Shown here one piece after another: positions 38,266 through 47,168 of a stretch of DNA of 59,416 nt. Positions within the stretch are counted from its first letter, which is position 1. Each line of letters begins with the position of its first letter. The stretch covers positions 1 through 59,416 of the forward strand of contig CAYXVF010000027.1 of assembly GCA_964468125.1 (NCBI GenBank), read 5' to 3'. The DNA comes from CAYXVF01 sp964468125 (lineage in GTDB: Bacteria; Myxococcota; XYA12-FULL-58-9; CAYXVF01). A program made the translations under genes and the position numbers. The notes under the pieces were generated by a model, which worked only from the letters and a program-made list of their open reading frames with translations, made no database searches and had not been told where the DNA came from.

Positions 38266-39062
38266 GTGTGCGAGAGCTTCTCGAAGACACGCGCCGTGTG
38301 CTCCTCGCGCAGGCGGAGCTCGGATTGCAGGGGGCGCCTACGCCCGAAGCCTTTCTTGAGGCTCCCGCTCCAAAGCCCACGCCCGCGGTTCCGAGCCGAC
38401 CCTGGCACACGAAGGCCAAGGCGAAAGCACCGGTCGTTAGGTCACAATCCGCGGCCGACGCCAACGTCGACCTGAGCGCCATCGCTGAGACCGGGGAGCC
38501 TGCGCTTCGCGCGATTCGTGAGGCCCTCGGGGAGTGTACGCGCTGTCCTTTGCACCGTGGCCGCAGCACGCTCGTGTTTGGCGTCGGAGACCCAAATGCC
38601 AGGCTGATGTTCATCGGTGAAGCCCCGGGTCGCGACGAAGACTTGCAGGGGGAGCCCTTCGTCGGACGGGCCGGTCAGCTTCTCACCCGAATGATCGCGG
38701 CGATGGGCCTGCGCCGATCGGATGTGTACATCGCGAACATCGTGAAGTGCCGACCCCCCCGCAACCGCGATCCCGAGCCCGCCGAAGTGTCGACTTGCGA
38801 GCCCTACCTCAAGGCTCAAATCCGAGCGATCCAGCCCGAGGTGATCGTGACGCTCGGTAAGTACTCCGCCCAAACCCTCTTGCAGGTGGATACACCGATC
38901 ACGCGAATGCGCGGCCAGTGGCGTGAGTACGAGGGATGCGCCCTGATGCCGACCTTTCACCCGGCCTACCTCCTGCGAAACCCAGCGGAAAAACGACCGG
39001 TATGGCAGGATCTGCAGGACGTGATGAAGCGCCTCGACCTTCCGATTCCAAAAAAACCGTGA
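38262..39062 (+). CDS. udg: Uracil-DNA glycosylase, family 4 (iron-sulfur)
   Basis: A 266-residue type-4 UDG that removes uracil from DNA. About 90 N-terminal residues of Pro/Ala/Lys-rich linker precede the catalytic domain. Four cysteine ligands of the Fe-S cluster are visible: CTRC, the Cys of VKCRPPRNRDP and STCEPYL. The GEAPGRDEDLQGEPFVGRAG motif carries the family catalytic region, and FHPAYLLRNP is the C-terminal DNA-binding motif. The coupled start (ATGA) with the upstream helical gene suggests co-expression. Confidence 0.93.
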   Translation: MSVRELLEDTRRVLLAQAELGLQGAPTPEAFLEAPAPKPTPAVPSRPWHTKAKAKAPVVRSQSAADANVDLSAIAETGEPALRAIREALGECTRCPLHRGRSTLVFGVGDPNARLMFIGEAPGRDEDLQGEPFVGRAGQLLTRMIAAMGLRRSDVYIANIVKCRPPRNRDPEPAEVSTCEPYLKAQIRAIQPEVIVTLGKYSAQTLLQVDTPITRMRGQWREYEGCALMPTFHPAYLLRNPAEKRPVWQDLQDVMKRLDLPIPKKP

Positions 39063-39151
39063 CCTGAATCCGTCGCCCGTGCGTACCGTTCTAGGGGAGT
39101 ACGCCCGCCCATGGACGGTGTGGGCCTGCGGTGACACATTCACGACCAACG

Positions 39152-40225
39152 ATGACGACTCGAAGCGCGATCTTTCTCCTTTTGCTCGCCAGCGCGTGTG
39201 CCAGCGCGCCAACCCCGGTGGTGATGACCGGTACGGTGGTGCGCACCGACGCCGACCCAGTGGTCGGACTCGAACACTACGATGCGCGAACCCTGTTCCA
39301 CCTCGCCGCGGACAGTGCCCGGGATGGAGACCGTGAACGGGCCGCGTCCCTCTACGAGCGGCTTCTCGAGGAATTCCCTGGAGATGTGGTGGAGCTCGCA
39401 ACGCGCTTCAATCTCGGACTGCTCTACGAAAACGATTTGCGCTGGGCTGATGCCCTGGCCGAATACGAAGCGATCACCCGGCGGGACTTGCCCGTCGACG
39501 ACAACGACCGGCGCACGTGGATCGACGCGCACTACCGACAGGCGGTGTGCTTCGGAAAACAGGACGCGTGGTGGCACGCGGTGGCCCTGTTCGAGAAGCT
39601 CGAGGCTTTCGACTGGCTCCGCGAAGAAGACCGCCTCGAGGCATTGGTGGGCAAGGGGATCGCGCTCCAGGAGGCGGAGGAAGCCGTTGCCGCGGAGAGC
39701 AGCTTCTCGCACGCGCTGCGCTACTACCGGCTCGTGAGCCAGCGACGCCGATTTGATGATCGCGGTCTGGCGGCGGAGGCCGCATTTCGCATGGGCGACA
39801 TCTCACGTGAGCGCTTCGAGGCGGTGGCGCTCGCCTATCCGGTCGATGTTCTGAGCCGACGTCTCGAAGACAAGTGCCAGGAGCTCTTGAACGCACAGAA
39901 CCGATATCTTCAGGCGATCCGCTACGGCGACAATCATACCGTCGCCGCCGCAGGCTTCCGGATCGGGTCGCTCTACGAGACGCTCTACGCTGATCTGATG
40001 GCACTCGAGATCCCCGAGGAGCTCGACGCGGAGCAGGCGGATGTCTATCTCGACGAGGTGCACGGAAAGATCGGAGTGCTCGTGGAAAAGGCGATCAAGA
40101 TCTACGAGAAGTCTCTCGTGGCCGGAAGACGCAGCGATACGGCCTCTGACTGGGTGGAGCGCACGGAGACGGCGCTCGCACGACTGCGGGCGATCTACCT
40201 GGCCCAGGCCCCGGATGGGACCTGA
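39152..40225 (+). CDS. TPR-repeat lipoprotein
   Basis: A 357-residue protein with a lipoprotein signal (AIFLLLLASAC). The mature part is TPR-like: RTLFHLAADSARDGDRERAA SLYERLL, TRFNLGLLYENDLRWADALA EYEAI, and further helical pairs to about residue 330. Outer-membrane/periplasmic scaffold role is typical of such proteins. ATG 39152 (of two close in-frame ATGs) puts the signal at the N-terminus; the other is 39131. Separate transcription unit between the UDG gene and the unknown at 40335. Confidence 0.8.
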   Translation: MTTRSAIFLLLLASACASAPTPVVMTGTVVRTDADPVVGLEHYDARTLFHLAADSARDGDRERAASLYERLLEEFPGDVVELATRFNLGLLYENDLRWADALAEYEAITRRDLPVDDNDRRTWIDAHYRQAVCFGKQDAWWHAVALFEKLEAFDWLREEDRLEALVGKGIALQEAEEAVAAESSFSHALRYYRLVSQRRRFDDRGLAAEAAFRMGDISRERFEAVALAYPVDVLSRRLEDKCQELLNAQNRYLQAIRYGDNHTVAAAGFRIGSLYETLYADLMALEIPEELDAEQADVYLDEVHGKIGVLVEKAIKIYEKSLVAGRRSDTASDWVERTETALARLRAIYLAQAPDGT

Positions 40226-40334
40226 GTCGACGAAGCACGCATATTTTGCATCAGTCGAACGTTGACCGCGGGTCGGAGGCGCGAGTAGACTCGCGAAAAC
40301 TTCCACAAACACGCGAACTTCGCTCCTTCGACCC

Positions 40335-40871
40335 ATGAAATTCGAGTTGGCCGCAAACCTTCTAATTGACGACGAGCCCGTCGCCGTCACCCATCTGCTC
40401 GACAACCCGGACGTTCTCGCCGAGAAGCTCGAGTCGCTTCACCATCTCGAGGGGCAGTTTGTGTGCACAATCATGGAAAAGGTCGTTACCGACGACTACA
40501 GCGATCCGATTCTGCGCCTCGCCCACCTCTGGCTCAGCAAGCTCGCTTGGATCGTGGGCGGAGACACGGAGACGGTCGCCTTGCGCGATTCGGAGCGTTG
40601 CTTCGCCTTCGTCCCCACGGGCGAATCGGTAGAGCTGAGCTTTTTTTCGGGCACGGAGGAAGAGATCGAAGAATACGTCTTCGAGCCGACGCACGTGCGC
40701 ATCGAAGACTTCGCGACCCAGTCGATCGCCGTGGGTGACCAGCTCGCCAGGCTCATCGATGCGGTAGACATCTCGCTCTGGGAGAGCGACGAAGACTGCA
40801 AGGATCTCAAGACGAGCATCGAAGAGGCCAAGAAGGCCTGGCATGACTACGAGATCCACAAGAAGCGGTGA
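40335..40871 (+). CDS. Hypothetical acidic cytoplasmic protein
   Basis: A 178-residue acidic protein (MKFELAANLLIDDEPVAVTH) with no recognised domain and no membrane segment. A beta-strand-rich first half precedes a helical C-terminal region. The stop overlaps the next GTG start (GTGA), so it is coupled with the transglutaminase-like TPR gene. The preceding 108 bases (40226-40334) contain the less GC-rich CATATTTTGCAT-type region and probably the promoter. Confidence 0.7.
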   Translation: MKFELAANLLIDDEPVAVTHLLDNPDVLAEKLESLHHLEGQFVCTIMEKVVTDDYSDPILRLAHLWLSKLAWIVGGDTETVALRDSERCFAFVPTGESVELSFFSGTEEEIEEYVFEPTHVRIEDFATQSIAVGDQLARLIDAVDISLWESDEDCKDLKTSIEEAKKAWHDYEIHKKR

Positions 40872-41950
40872 CACTCACGGTCGTTGCCACCCTCGCCCTC
40901 GCGGTGGTGCCTTTCGAGTCTGATTCCCCTGACGTCGAACGCTTTGCCCGCAGCGCGAGTGAGGGTGCGTCTTCGACTCTCGCCTCCGCCGAGGCGGTAT
41001 TCGAGGCCCTGGAAGCATTGATCGAAGCGGGGCGCATCCTTCGTGACCCGGACAACGTGCCCAAGGCCCGCGTGCCGCGGACCGGTGTCGAGGTGCTCCT
41101 CGCCGCTCTCGACGAAGATGCGACGCCGTTGGAAGCGGGCTGCTACGAGCTGACCTCTGCGTTCATCGCGGCAACTCACGCCCTGGGGCTGCCGACCTTC
41201 GGGATGGATGAGAGGGAGAGCAACGCGCAGATCGGTCACATCGTCGCGGGCCTCGACACGGGTGGCGGACGGCCGATGGTCTTTGATCTGCAAAAAGGCG
41301 TGCGCCGTCGCCATGCCGGGTATCGTCGACTGACTCCCGAGGAGCTCGCAGCCCACCACCACAATCACCTCGCCGTTGCCTACTATCTCCGAGGCGACGC
41401 GAAGGCTGCGCTGCATGCCGTGGACGACGCGATCGAGCTCGGCGGCTGGGTGCCATCGTTCCTCAACAACCGTGCCGCCGCGCTTCGCGCGCTCGGCAGA
41501 CCCGAAAACGCTCGAGCCGAGCTCGCCCACGCGATCGCCCGCGCTCCGGACAACGCGACCTTCCGCTATCAGTGGGGATTGGTCGAGCTCGATCTCGGTC
41601 GGCCGAGGGAAGCGATCCAGGCGTTTCGCTCGGCTCTGACACTCGATGGCAGTCTGGCGCACGCTCGGCGAGACCTCGCGATCGCTTTCTTTGCGGCGGG
41701 GGAGGGTGAGGAGGCCGAACGAATGCTCCGCTCCTTCCTCCAGTCGGACGCGGCGCCTGAGCGCACCCGGGAAATCCTCGCCGCAGGGCTCTTGCTGCGC
41801 GGCGCGCACGCGCTCGCCCGTGCCGAGATCGAGCGCGTGAGTGACCCGGGGGCGCGTCGGGCCCTCGCCAAGTGGGCCGAGTCGGGAACACCGCCCCCTG
41901 GCTCACGCATTGACCGGTTGCGCCAATTGATGGAAGGCAGGGCTCGATGA
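40868..41950 (+). CDS. Transglutaminase-like plus TPR protein
   Basis: A 360-residue protein with a short hydrophobic start (MTLTVVATLALAVVPF). A transglutaminase/SirB1-like core has a plausible catalytic triad: the Cys of EAGCYELTSAFIAATHALGL, the His of AQIGHIVAG and the Asp of MVFDLQKG. This is followed by at least three TPR units (AVAYYLRGDAKAALHAVDDA; AALRALGRPENARAELAHAI; GLVELDLGRPREAIQAFRSA). GTG 40868 overlaps the previous stop, and its own stop overlaps the aspartokinase start (ATGA). Function unknown; possibly protein processing or binding. Confidence 0.75.
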   Translation: MTLTVVATLALAVVPFESDSPDVERFARSASEGASSTLASAEAVFEALEALIEAGRILRDPDNVPKARVPRTGVEVLLAALDEDATPLEAGCYELTSAFIAATHALGLPTFGMDERESNAQIGHIVAGLDTGGGRPMVFDLQKGVRRRHAGYRRLTPEELAAHHHNHLAVAYYLRGDAKAALHAVDDAIELGGWVPSFLNNRAAALRALGRPENARAELAHAIARAPDNATFRYQWGLVELDLGRPREAIQAFRSALTLDGSLAHARRDLAIAFFAAGEGEEAERMLRSFLQSDAAPERTREILAAGLLLRGAHALARAEIERVSDPGARRALAKWAESGTPPPGSRIDRLRQLMEGRAR

Positions 41951-43086
41951 ACGTGGTGGTTCAGAAATACGGCGGCAGCTCGCTCGCGGACATCGAGAAG
42001 ATTCGCGCGGTGGCTGATGGCATCGTTGCGCGCCATCGAGCGGGAGAGCGCGTGGCCGTGGTCGTCTCCGCGATGGGCAAGACGACGGATCAGCTCCTCG
42101 AACAGGCGGCGTCAGTGAGCGCGCGCCCCAACCGCCGCGAACTCGATATGCTGGTCACCGCGGGCGAGCGGATCAGCATGGCGCTTATGTCGATGGCGAT
42201 CCACGAGCTCGGTGAGGACGCGGTGTCGTTCACGGGAAGCCAATCGGGGATCGTGACGGAGAGTGCTCATCAGGGGGCGCGCATCATCGAGGTGCGCCCG
42301 CACCGGATCGAAGAAGCGCTCGACCGGGGGCGGATCGTGATCGTCGCGGGCTATCAAGGGGTGAGCCTGGACCGCGAGGTCACGACCCTCGGACGTGGCG
42401 GTTCTGACACGAGCGCGGTGGCGCTCGCCGCGGCCCTCGGCGCTTCGGCCTGCGAGATCTACAGCGACGTCGACGGGGTCTACAGCGCTGACCCGCGCGT
42501 TTGCCCGCAGGCAAAGCTCCTCCCCGAGCTCAGCTACGAAGTGATGCAAACCATGGCGGGCTCCGGCGCGAAGGTCCTGAACTCGGAGGCGGTGGAGTTC
42601 GCGCGCCGGGCGGAGATCACGATCGTAGCGCGTAGGACCGGCGATCGGAGCGGTCGAGAAACCCGCGTCACCCGCGCGGCTCACCCGCCGTCGACGGTGC
42701 ATGCAGTGGTGGGAGCGCCTTGCGTGAGTCGGGTTCTCTGCTCTCCAAGCGTGTGGCCGACGATCGAACGTGCTCTGACTGCCGAGGGCGCGCGGGTCAT
42801 GCGCCTCGCGAGCATCCCAGACCGGGTAGAGGCGTGGATCGACCGCACCGGAGTGGTCAATCGGGACATCGCGCCGGTCGAGGCCGCTGCGTCCGGCGCG
42901 ACGGTCGCGCATGGCGCCGCGGTGACCGTCATCGGAGCGGATGCCGCGCAATGGCGCGAACGTGCCCTCGAGGCTTTGGGCTCCACCGCGGTCCACTCCC
43001 TGATGCTCGGCCCTTCGGATCTCGCGGTCTTTCTCGACGAAAGCGACGGCGCTGTCCTGGCGTTGCACCGAGCGCTGGTCGAGTAG
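41947..43086 (+). CDS. lysC: Aspartokinase
   Basis: A 379-residue aspartate kinase, first step of the Lys/Thr/Met pathway. Catalytic motifs are complete: VVVQKYGGSSLAD (N-terminal K-x-G-G), LVTAGERISMALM, GRGGSDTSAVALAAALGA and SDVDGVYSADPRVCP. The C-terminal regulatory region (about residues 235-379) is short and lacks the usual ACT-domain sequence (for example no N-I-x-M-I-x-Q segment), so allosteric control by lysine/threonine may be altered. ATG 41947 overlaps the stop of the TPR gene. A separate diaminopimelate gene set is not in view. Confidence 0.93.
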   Translation: MNVVVQKYGGSSLADIEKIRAVADGIVARHRAGERVAVVVSAMGKTTDQLLEQAASVSARPNRRELDMLVTAGERISMALMSMAIHELGEDAVSFTGSQSGIVTESAHQGARIIEVRPHRIEEALDRGRIVIVAGYQGVSLDREVTTLGRGGSDTSAVALAAALGASACEIYSDVDGVYSADPRVCPQAKLLPELSYEVMQTMAGSGAKVLNSEAVEFARRAEITIVARRTGDRSGRETRVTRAAHPPSTVHAVVGAPCVSRVLCSPSVWPTIERALTAEGARVMRLASIPDRVEAWIDRTGVVNRDIAPVEAAASGATVAHGAAVTVIGADAAQWRERALEALGSTAVHSLMLGPSDLAVFLDESDGAVLALHRALVE

Positions 43087-43261
43087 TTCCCGCGTCGACG
43101 TGAAGTTCGCCGCAGGAACCTTTCCTGGCAACAGCCAGGTTTCGCGCGTGTCGGGGGAAAAATCGCATTAGCGTCGGAGCACCAGCCCCCCGCCCTAGGA
43201 GCTCGAACGAGCGGAACAGCCGTCGCATCACTGCGTATCGTCGCGTGAGCGAGGCCGCGGA
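43087..43261. other. Intergenic region between convergent lysC and lipoprotein gene
   Basis: 175 bases between two convergent genes. I see no RNA gene or clear terminator with T tract. Probably contains both transcript ends. Confidence 0.4.
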
Positions 43262-44404
43262 TCAGCGCGATCCCGCCGCACCTTCCTGGATGGGAATCTC
43301 GAGTTGGACCCAAGCGGTTCCGCCGCGCTGGTCCTGAGCGACCATCCAGAGCGAGACCAGGCCTGAGGGGGGCGCTGGGTCCGGCGCGGTGAAGACCGTG
43401 TCGAGAGTCAAGGTGAAGAGTGGCCAGGTGAACGGGTCCTGGATCTCGCCGCCGCTGATGTACCACGCCACTGAGATCTCTTCGACCAGATCGCCTACTT
43501 GCAGCTCCTGAGTGTCGATGTTGGTCTCCAAGCGCTGGTACTCCTCGAATGAATCGGCGGTGAACACGGGCTTGAAGCGTACCATCTCGCCCGGCTCGAT
43601 CGCGGGCACGTCGTAAGTGCCGTCCATGTTTTGTGGGATCGTCTCGAAGGGGGCGTTTGCGAGGTCGCTGAATGCGATCTCGATCCGCTCGAACTCCGGG
43701 TTCGAGTTCGCGGTGGCGGGGCGAAGGGGAAGGCAGCCCGGTTGATCCGGTTCGGCGAGTGCCGGATCGCAAACGGTGAAACCGAGTTGGTCCTCTAGGA
43801 CGGGGTTCAGGACGCTGTAGTCGTCAACTCCGAGAACGAATCGCTTGTTGCTGAGCACCGTGTCCCCGTTGCCGGTGACGCGCACCTGTGCGGAGGGCCA
43901 GGAGCCGGATCCGAAGCCAAAGAAATTCGTCTGAACGTGGTAGAGTGCGAGGTCCGCCGGGGCATTGACAGTGAACGTCCCGGTGTCAAACGGCCATACA
44001 TCCCGCATCGCCGCTTCCTCCGGGGGCAAACCCTGAGAGACGTCGACGGTGGCAACGTCTTCTTCGGTCGAGCCCTGCGCTCGCATCGCGTCGAGCGCGC
44101 TCGCAAAGTCCGGGGTTTGATCGCGAACGGTCTCGTAGTCGCGACATGCGTCCGTCGACTCCACCGGGCAGAACTGCCATTCGACGTCTACGCGTCCTCC
44201 CCGTGGGTCTACCGCCAGCACCTCGAAGCTGACGTCGAACTCGAGGTTCGCGGGGTCCAAACCGCCAGCGTTGTCGATCAGGTACTCCGGCGGCTCTGCC
44301 CGCACGGCGAGGATCCGCAGGTCTTCCACGTCCTGGACCTGGTCGAGGTCCATACCGCATCCGACGACGAGCGCGAGCAGGGGCAGTGTGACGATCGTGC
44401 GCAT
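43262..44404 (-). CDS. Hypothetical lipoprotein (partner of TonB-type receptor)
   Basis: A 380-residue lipoprotein (signal LLALVVGC, Cys near residue 16). The mature protein is beta-rich, with acidic DLDQVQDVEDLRILAVRAEP and scattered cysteines (FCPVESTDACRDY; FTVCDPALAEPDQPGCLP). No recognised domain. Its ATG shares one base with the stop of the receptor gene (TGATG), so it is translationally coupled and likely acts with the receptor at the outer membrane as a substrate-binding or surface lipoprotein, in the manner of SusD-type partners. That functional analogy is inference. Confidence 0.75.
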   Translation of the reverse strand: MRTIVTLPLLALVVGCGMDLDQVQDVEDLRILAVRAEPPEYLIDNAGGLDPANLEFDVSFEVLAVDPRGGRVDVEWQFCPVESTDACRDYETVRDQTPDFASALDAMRAQGSTEEDVATVDVSQGLPPEEAAMRDVWPFDTGTFTVNAPADLALYHVQTNFFGFGSGSWPSAQVRVTGNGDTVLSNKRFVLGVDDYSVLNPVLEDQLGFTVCDPALAEPDQPGCLPLRPATANSNPEFERIEIAFSDLANAPFETIPQNMDGTYDVPAIEPGEMVRFKPVFTADSFEEYQRLETNIDTQELQVGDLVEEISVAWYISGGEIQDPFTWPLFTLTLDTVFTAPDPAPPSGLVSLWMVAQDQRGGTAWVQLEIPIQEGAAGSR

Positions 44405-47130
44405 CAGAACTCTCCCTTCACCCCTAGGATGGGAACGATGGGCAGAAAGCTCACCTCGACTCGTTCATTGAAGCGGTAGTCGTACTGGATCGCCTCGACG
44501 TTGCTCTGATTGTACACGTTCAGGATCTCGAGGTAGGCGGTGAGCTTCCACAAACTGAAGATCCACGTTCGGTCGATGCGAATGTCGAGCTGGTGAAACA
44601 CCGGCACTCGGTCCGAATTGAGCTCGACGCCTTCCGTGCTGGACACGTAGGCGTTGCTGTCGGCGTCGAAATAGGCCTCGTTTTGATCGAGGGGGGTGAA
44701 AGGGTTCCCGGACACCAGGCGAAATCGGCCGCCGATCTCGAACTCGTAGGGCAGCTCGAACTGGGCGATCAGCGTCAAGATGTGGGTCTGGTCAAAGGGC
44801 GACTTGTACTCCTGGAGGACCGGATCCTGATCTGTCAGTCCGTTTGTGTCGCCGGTTCCCGGATTCGAGAAGCCGGCAACCGCGAACGTGTCCCGGCGGA
44901 TTGAACGGGAGAGGGTGTAGGCGATCCAGCCGTACCAGAAGCTGTCGTTTGTTGGCTCCTTCCGCAGAAGAAGATCCATGCCGTAGGTGTAGCCTTCGCC
45001 ACCGTTGTCGAACACGCGCGGAATCGCTTGACCATCGACGAAATCAACTTCGCCACTCAATTGCCTCAGGTTGTAGCGATCGATGTAGTAGCCCTGTACG
45101 TCCAAGTAGAAGTCGCCAAACGTCTGCTCGACACCGACGATGTATTGGTCCGAGCGTTCGGTTTCGAGCTCCGGCTGACCCACCGGAGGCTCGGCGAGAA
45201 ACTGAGGGTCCGGGAGGCGGGCGAACTGACCGAAGGCGCCCTTTACAGTCGTGTTCTCGAGCAGGTCCCAGCGGGCGGAGAGACGAGGCAGGACTCGGAA
45301 GTCTTGGGCGCGGAAGAAGTCGAAGCGGTCGAAGCGAACTCCGGGGATCACTGTGAGTCCATCGATCGGGCGCCATTCGAGCTCGGCCCAATAGCCCTGG
45401 GTGGCTTCGCGCGGCACCTGGCGCGTCGTTTGCGCGTTGGTGAAATCGAAGGTGCCGGAAGGGAATTCGCGCAGACCGGATGGGATCGGCGTCGTCGCCT
45501 CGACGGGGGCTCGGGCGAAGGTGTGGTCGAGCCCCGCACGGAGATCGAGGGTTTCCGTGAGCGTTGCGCGCAGCTCTTCGCGCCAGTCGAGGGTCCAGAT
45601 GGGGATTCGGAGGGAGTTCTCCAGGCCGATGTCGTCGGAGGTCGCCTGGAATTGTTGAATCGAGTAGCCGAGGGCGAGACTCGAGATCAGCTCCAGGTCT
45701 TCGTCGATGTTCCAGCGGTCGCGCGCGACGATTCGATTGAAGTATTGGTCGAAGCTCGAGTCCACGTTCACGTCCTCCGCAGAGCCGGTCCGAATGAACT
45801 CGAGGTCGTCGCTGGAGCCGAAGGTGAACAGCGTCAGGCGGTGATTGCCAAAAACCCGCTCGGCCTTGATCTGGTAGTCCGTGTAGACCGGGGATGCGGT
45901 GATCCGCCCCTCATCGTCGTCTACGACCGCGTCGAGAACGAAGGGTATGAAGAAATCGAAGTAGCTACGCCGCACCGCGAGCGCGACGTGCCACTCGCCG
46001 ATCGGGATGCAGGTGTAGGCGCCACTGTCGACGAAATCGATCTCCGCGTTGAGCCGGAAGCGGTCGCAGTCGAGGTCACGGGTCGTGACGTCCACGATGC
46101 CCGCAGTTGCGCGGCTGTATTTGGCGGAGAAGCCTCCGGGGTAGAACTGGATGCTCTCGAGGAAGTCCGGCGGCAACACTGAGGTGAGGCCCAGGAAGTG
46201 GTAGAGAATCGGGATTTCAACGCCGTCGACGTAGATCCCCGTATCCGCGGGGTTTGAGCCCCGCACGATCAATGCGCCGCCCAAACCTCCGGGTACACGG
46301 GCGAGGCCCGGGAGATTCTCGATCACACGGATCGGATCGCCGAAGGTGCCGGGAACTTTTTCGATTTCCTTGCGCGAGAGCTCGACTCTCGACACTTCGC
46401 GCTTCGGTGAACGTGCGCGGACGACCGTCTCGAAGGGATCGCGCGCGACGCGTCGCAGATAGTAGGTCGCGACGAGCTTCTCGTTTGCTCCACGGGTCTC
46501 CTCGCTCTCGTAGGTGGCAAAGTAGGGGCTCTCGACCCGCACCAAGAAGGCACCCTGGGGAACACCGCGGAGCTCGAAGCGTCCCTGCGCGTCCGTGCTC
46601 GTGACCACGTTGCCGCCGATCAGAATATCGGCGCCACTGATGGGCGTACGCTCACCGGCTTCCAGAACCGTGCCTTCAAATACGATCGGCAGCAGCGGGG
46701 GGGCCGACTCTGACGGTTTTCCCGCGATCACGTCCGGCTCCGGGACGACCGGCTCGAAGCGCAGGACATATTCGATCCGGATCGCCGCGGGAGAGAAATC
46801 GATCTCCGCGGGCGAGAAGACGAACTGCTCGGCGGCGGCGATAGCCGGCGCTTCGAATTCGGTCGCGCTCGATCGGACGACCGTCGCCTGCGTGACCTTG
46901 CCGCTGGCGTCGATATCGATGTTCAAGACGACTTCGCCCGAAACGCCCTCGGCAAAGAGCGGCTCCGGGTAGTCGGGCTCGACGAATTTCAGCAGCTCGG
47001 GCGCCTTCGTCAGGGTGGGGGCGGGCGTCTCTTCGATCTGCTCCGGCTCGTCCTCACCGGTAGGGGCGAACTGCGCCGAGGCGGGCCGGGAGACCGCGAG
47101 CAGAGCGAGGATGAAGTGAGTCGTTCTCAT
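44404..47130 (-). CDS. TonB-dependent receptor with N-terminal TonB C-domain
   Basis: A 908-residue outer-membrane receptor with signal peptide (LALLAVSRPASAQ). Residues about 45-120 form a TonB C-terminal domain (VEPDYPEPLFAEGVSGEVVL NIDIDASGKV...FEAPAIAAAEQFVFSPAE), normally found at the end of the energy-transducer protein itself. Next is a carboxypeptidase-regulatory-like domain (ISGADILIGGNVVTSTDAQG RFELRGVPQG, about 150-230), then the plug (VPGTFGDPIRVIENLPG...GALIVRGSNPADTGIYVDG VEIP) and a beta barrel ending VPILGVKGEF with terminal Phe, as in BamA substrates. ATG 47130 places the signal correctly. It follows the lipoprotein gene by 38 bases. Confidence 0.9.
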   Translation of the reverse strand: MRTTHFILALLAVSRPASAQFAPTGEDEPEQIEETPAPTLTKAPELLKFVEPDYPEPLFAEGVSGEVVLNIDIDASGKVTQATVVRSSATEFEAPAIAAAEQFVFSPAEIDFSPAAIRIEYVLRFEPVVPEPDVIAGKPSESAPPLLPIVFEGTVLEAGERTPISGADILIGGNVVTSTDAQGRFELRGVPQGAFLVRVESPYFATYESEETRGANEKLVATYYLRRVARDPFETVVRARSPKREVSRVELSRKEIEKVPGTFGDPIRVIENLPGLARVPGGLGGALIVRGSNPADTGIYVDGVEIPILYHFLGLTSVLPPDFLESIQFYPGGFSAKYSRATAGIVDVTTRDLDCDRFRLNAEIDFVDSGAYTCIPIGEWHVALAVRRSYFDFFIPFVLDAVVDDDEGRITASPVYTDYQIKAERVFGNHRLTLFTFGSSDDLEFIRTGSAEDVNVDSSFDQYFNRIVARDRWNIDEDLELISSLALGYSIQQFQATSDDIGLENSLRIPIWTLDWREELRATLTETLDLRAGLDHTFARAPVEATTPIPSGLREFPSGTFDFTNAQTTRQVPREATQGYWAELEWRPIDGLTVIPGVRFDRFDFFRAQDFRVLPRLSARWDLLENTTVKGAFGQFARLPDPQFLAEPPVGQPELETERSDQYIVGVEQTFGDFYLDVQGYYIDRYNLRQLSGEVDFVDGQAIPRVFDNGGEGYTYGMDLLLRKEPTNDSFWYGWIAYTLSRSIRRDTFAVAGFSNPGTGDTNGLTDQDPVLQEYKSPFDQTHILTLIAQFELPYEFEIGGRFRLVSGNPFTPLDQNEAYFDADSNAYVSSTEGVELNSDRVPVFHQLDIRIDRTWIFSLWKLTAYLEILNVYNQSNVEAIQYDYRFNERVEVSFLPIVPILGVKGEF

Positions 47131-47168
47131 GGTACCTGGTTCACTAACACCGGCGGGCGCTTCGAGTG

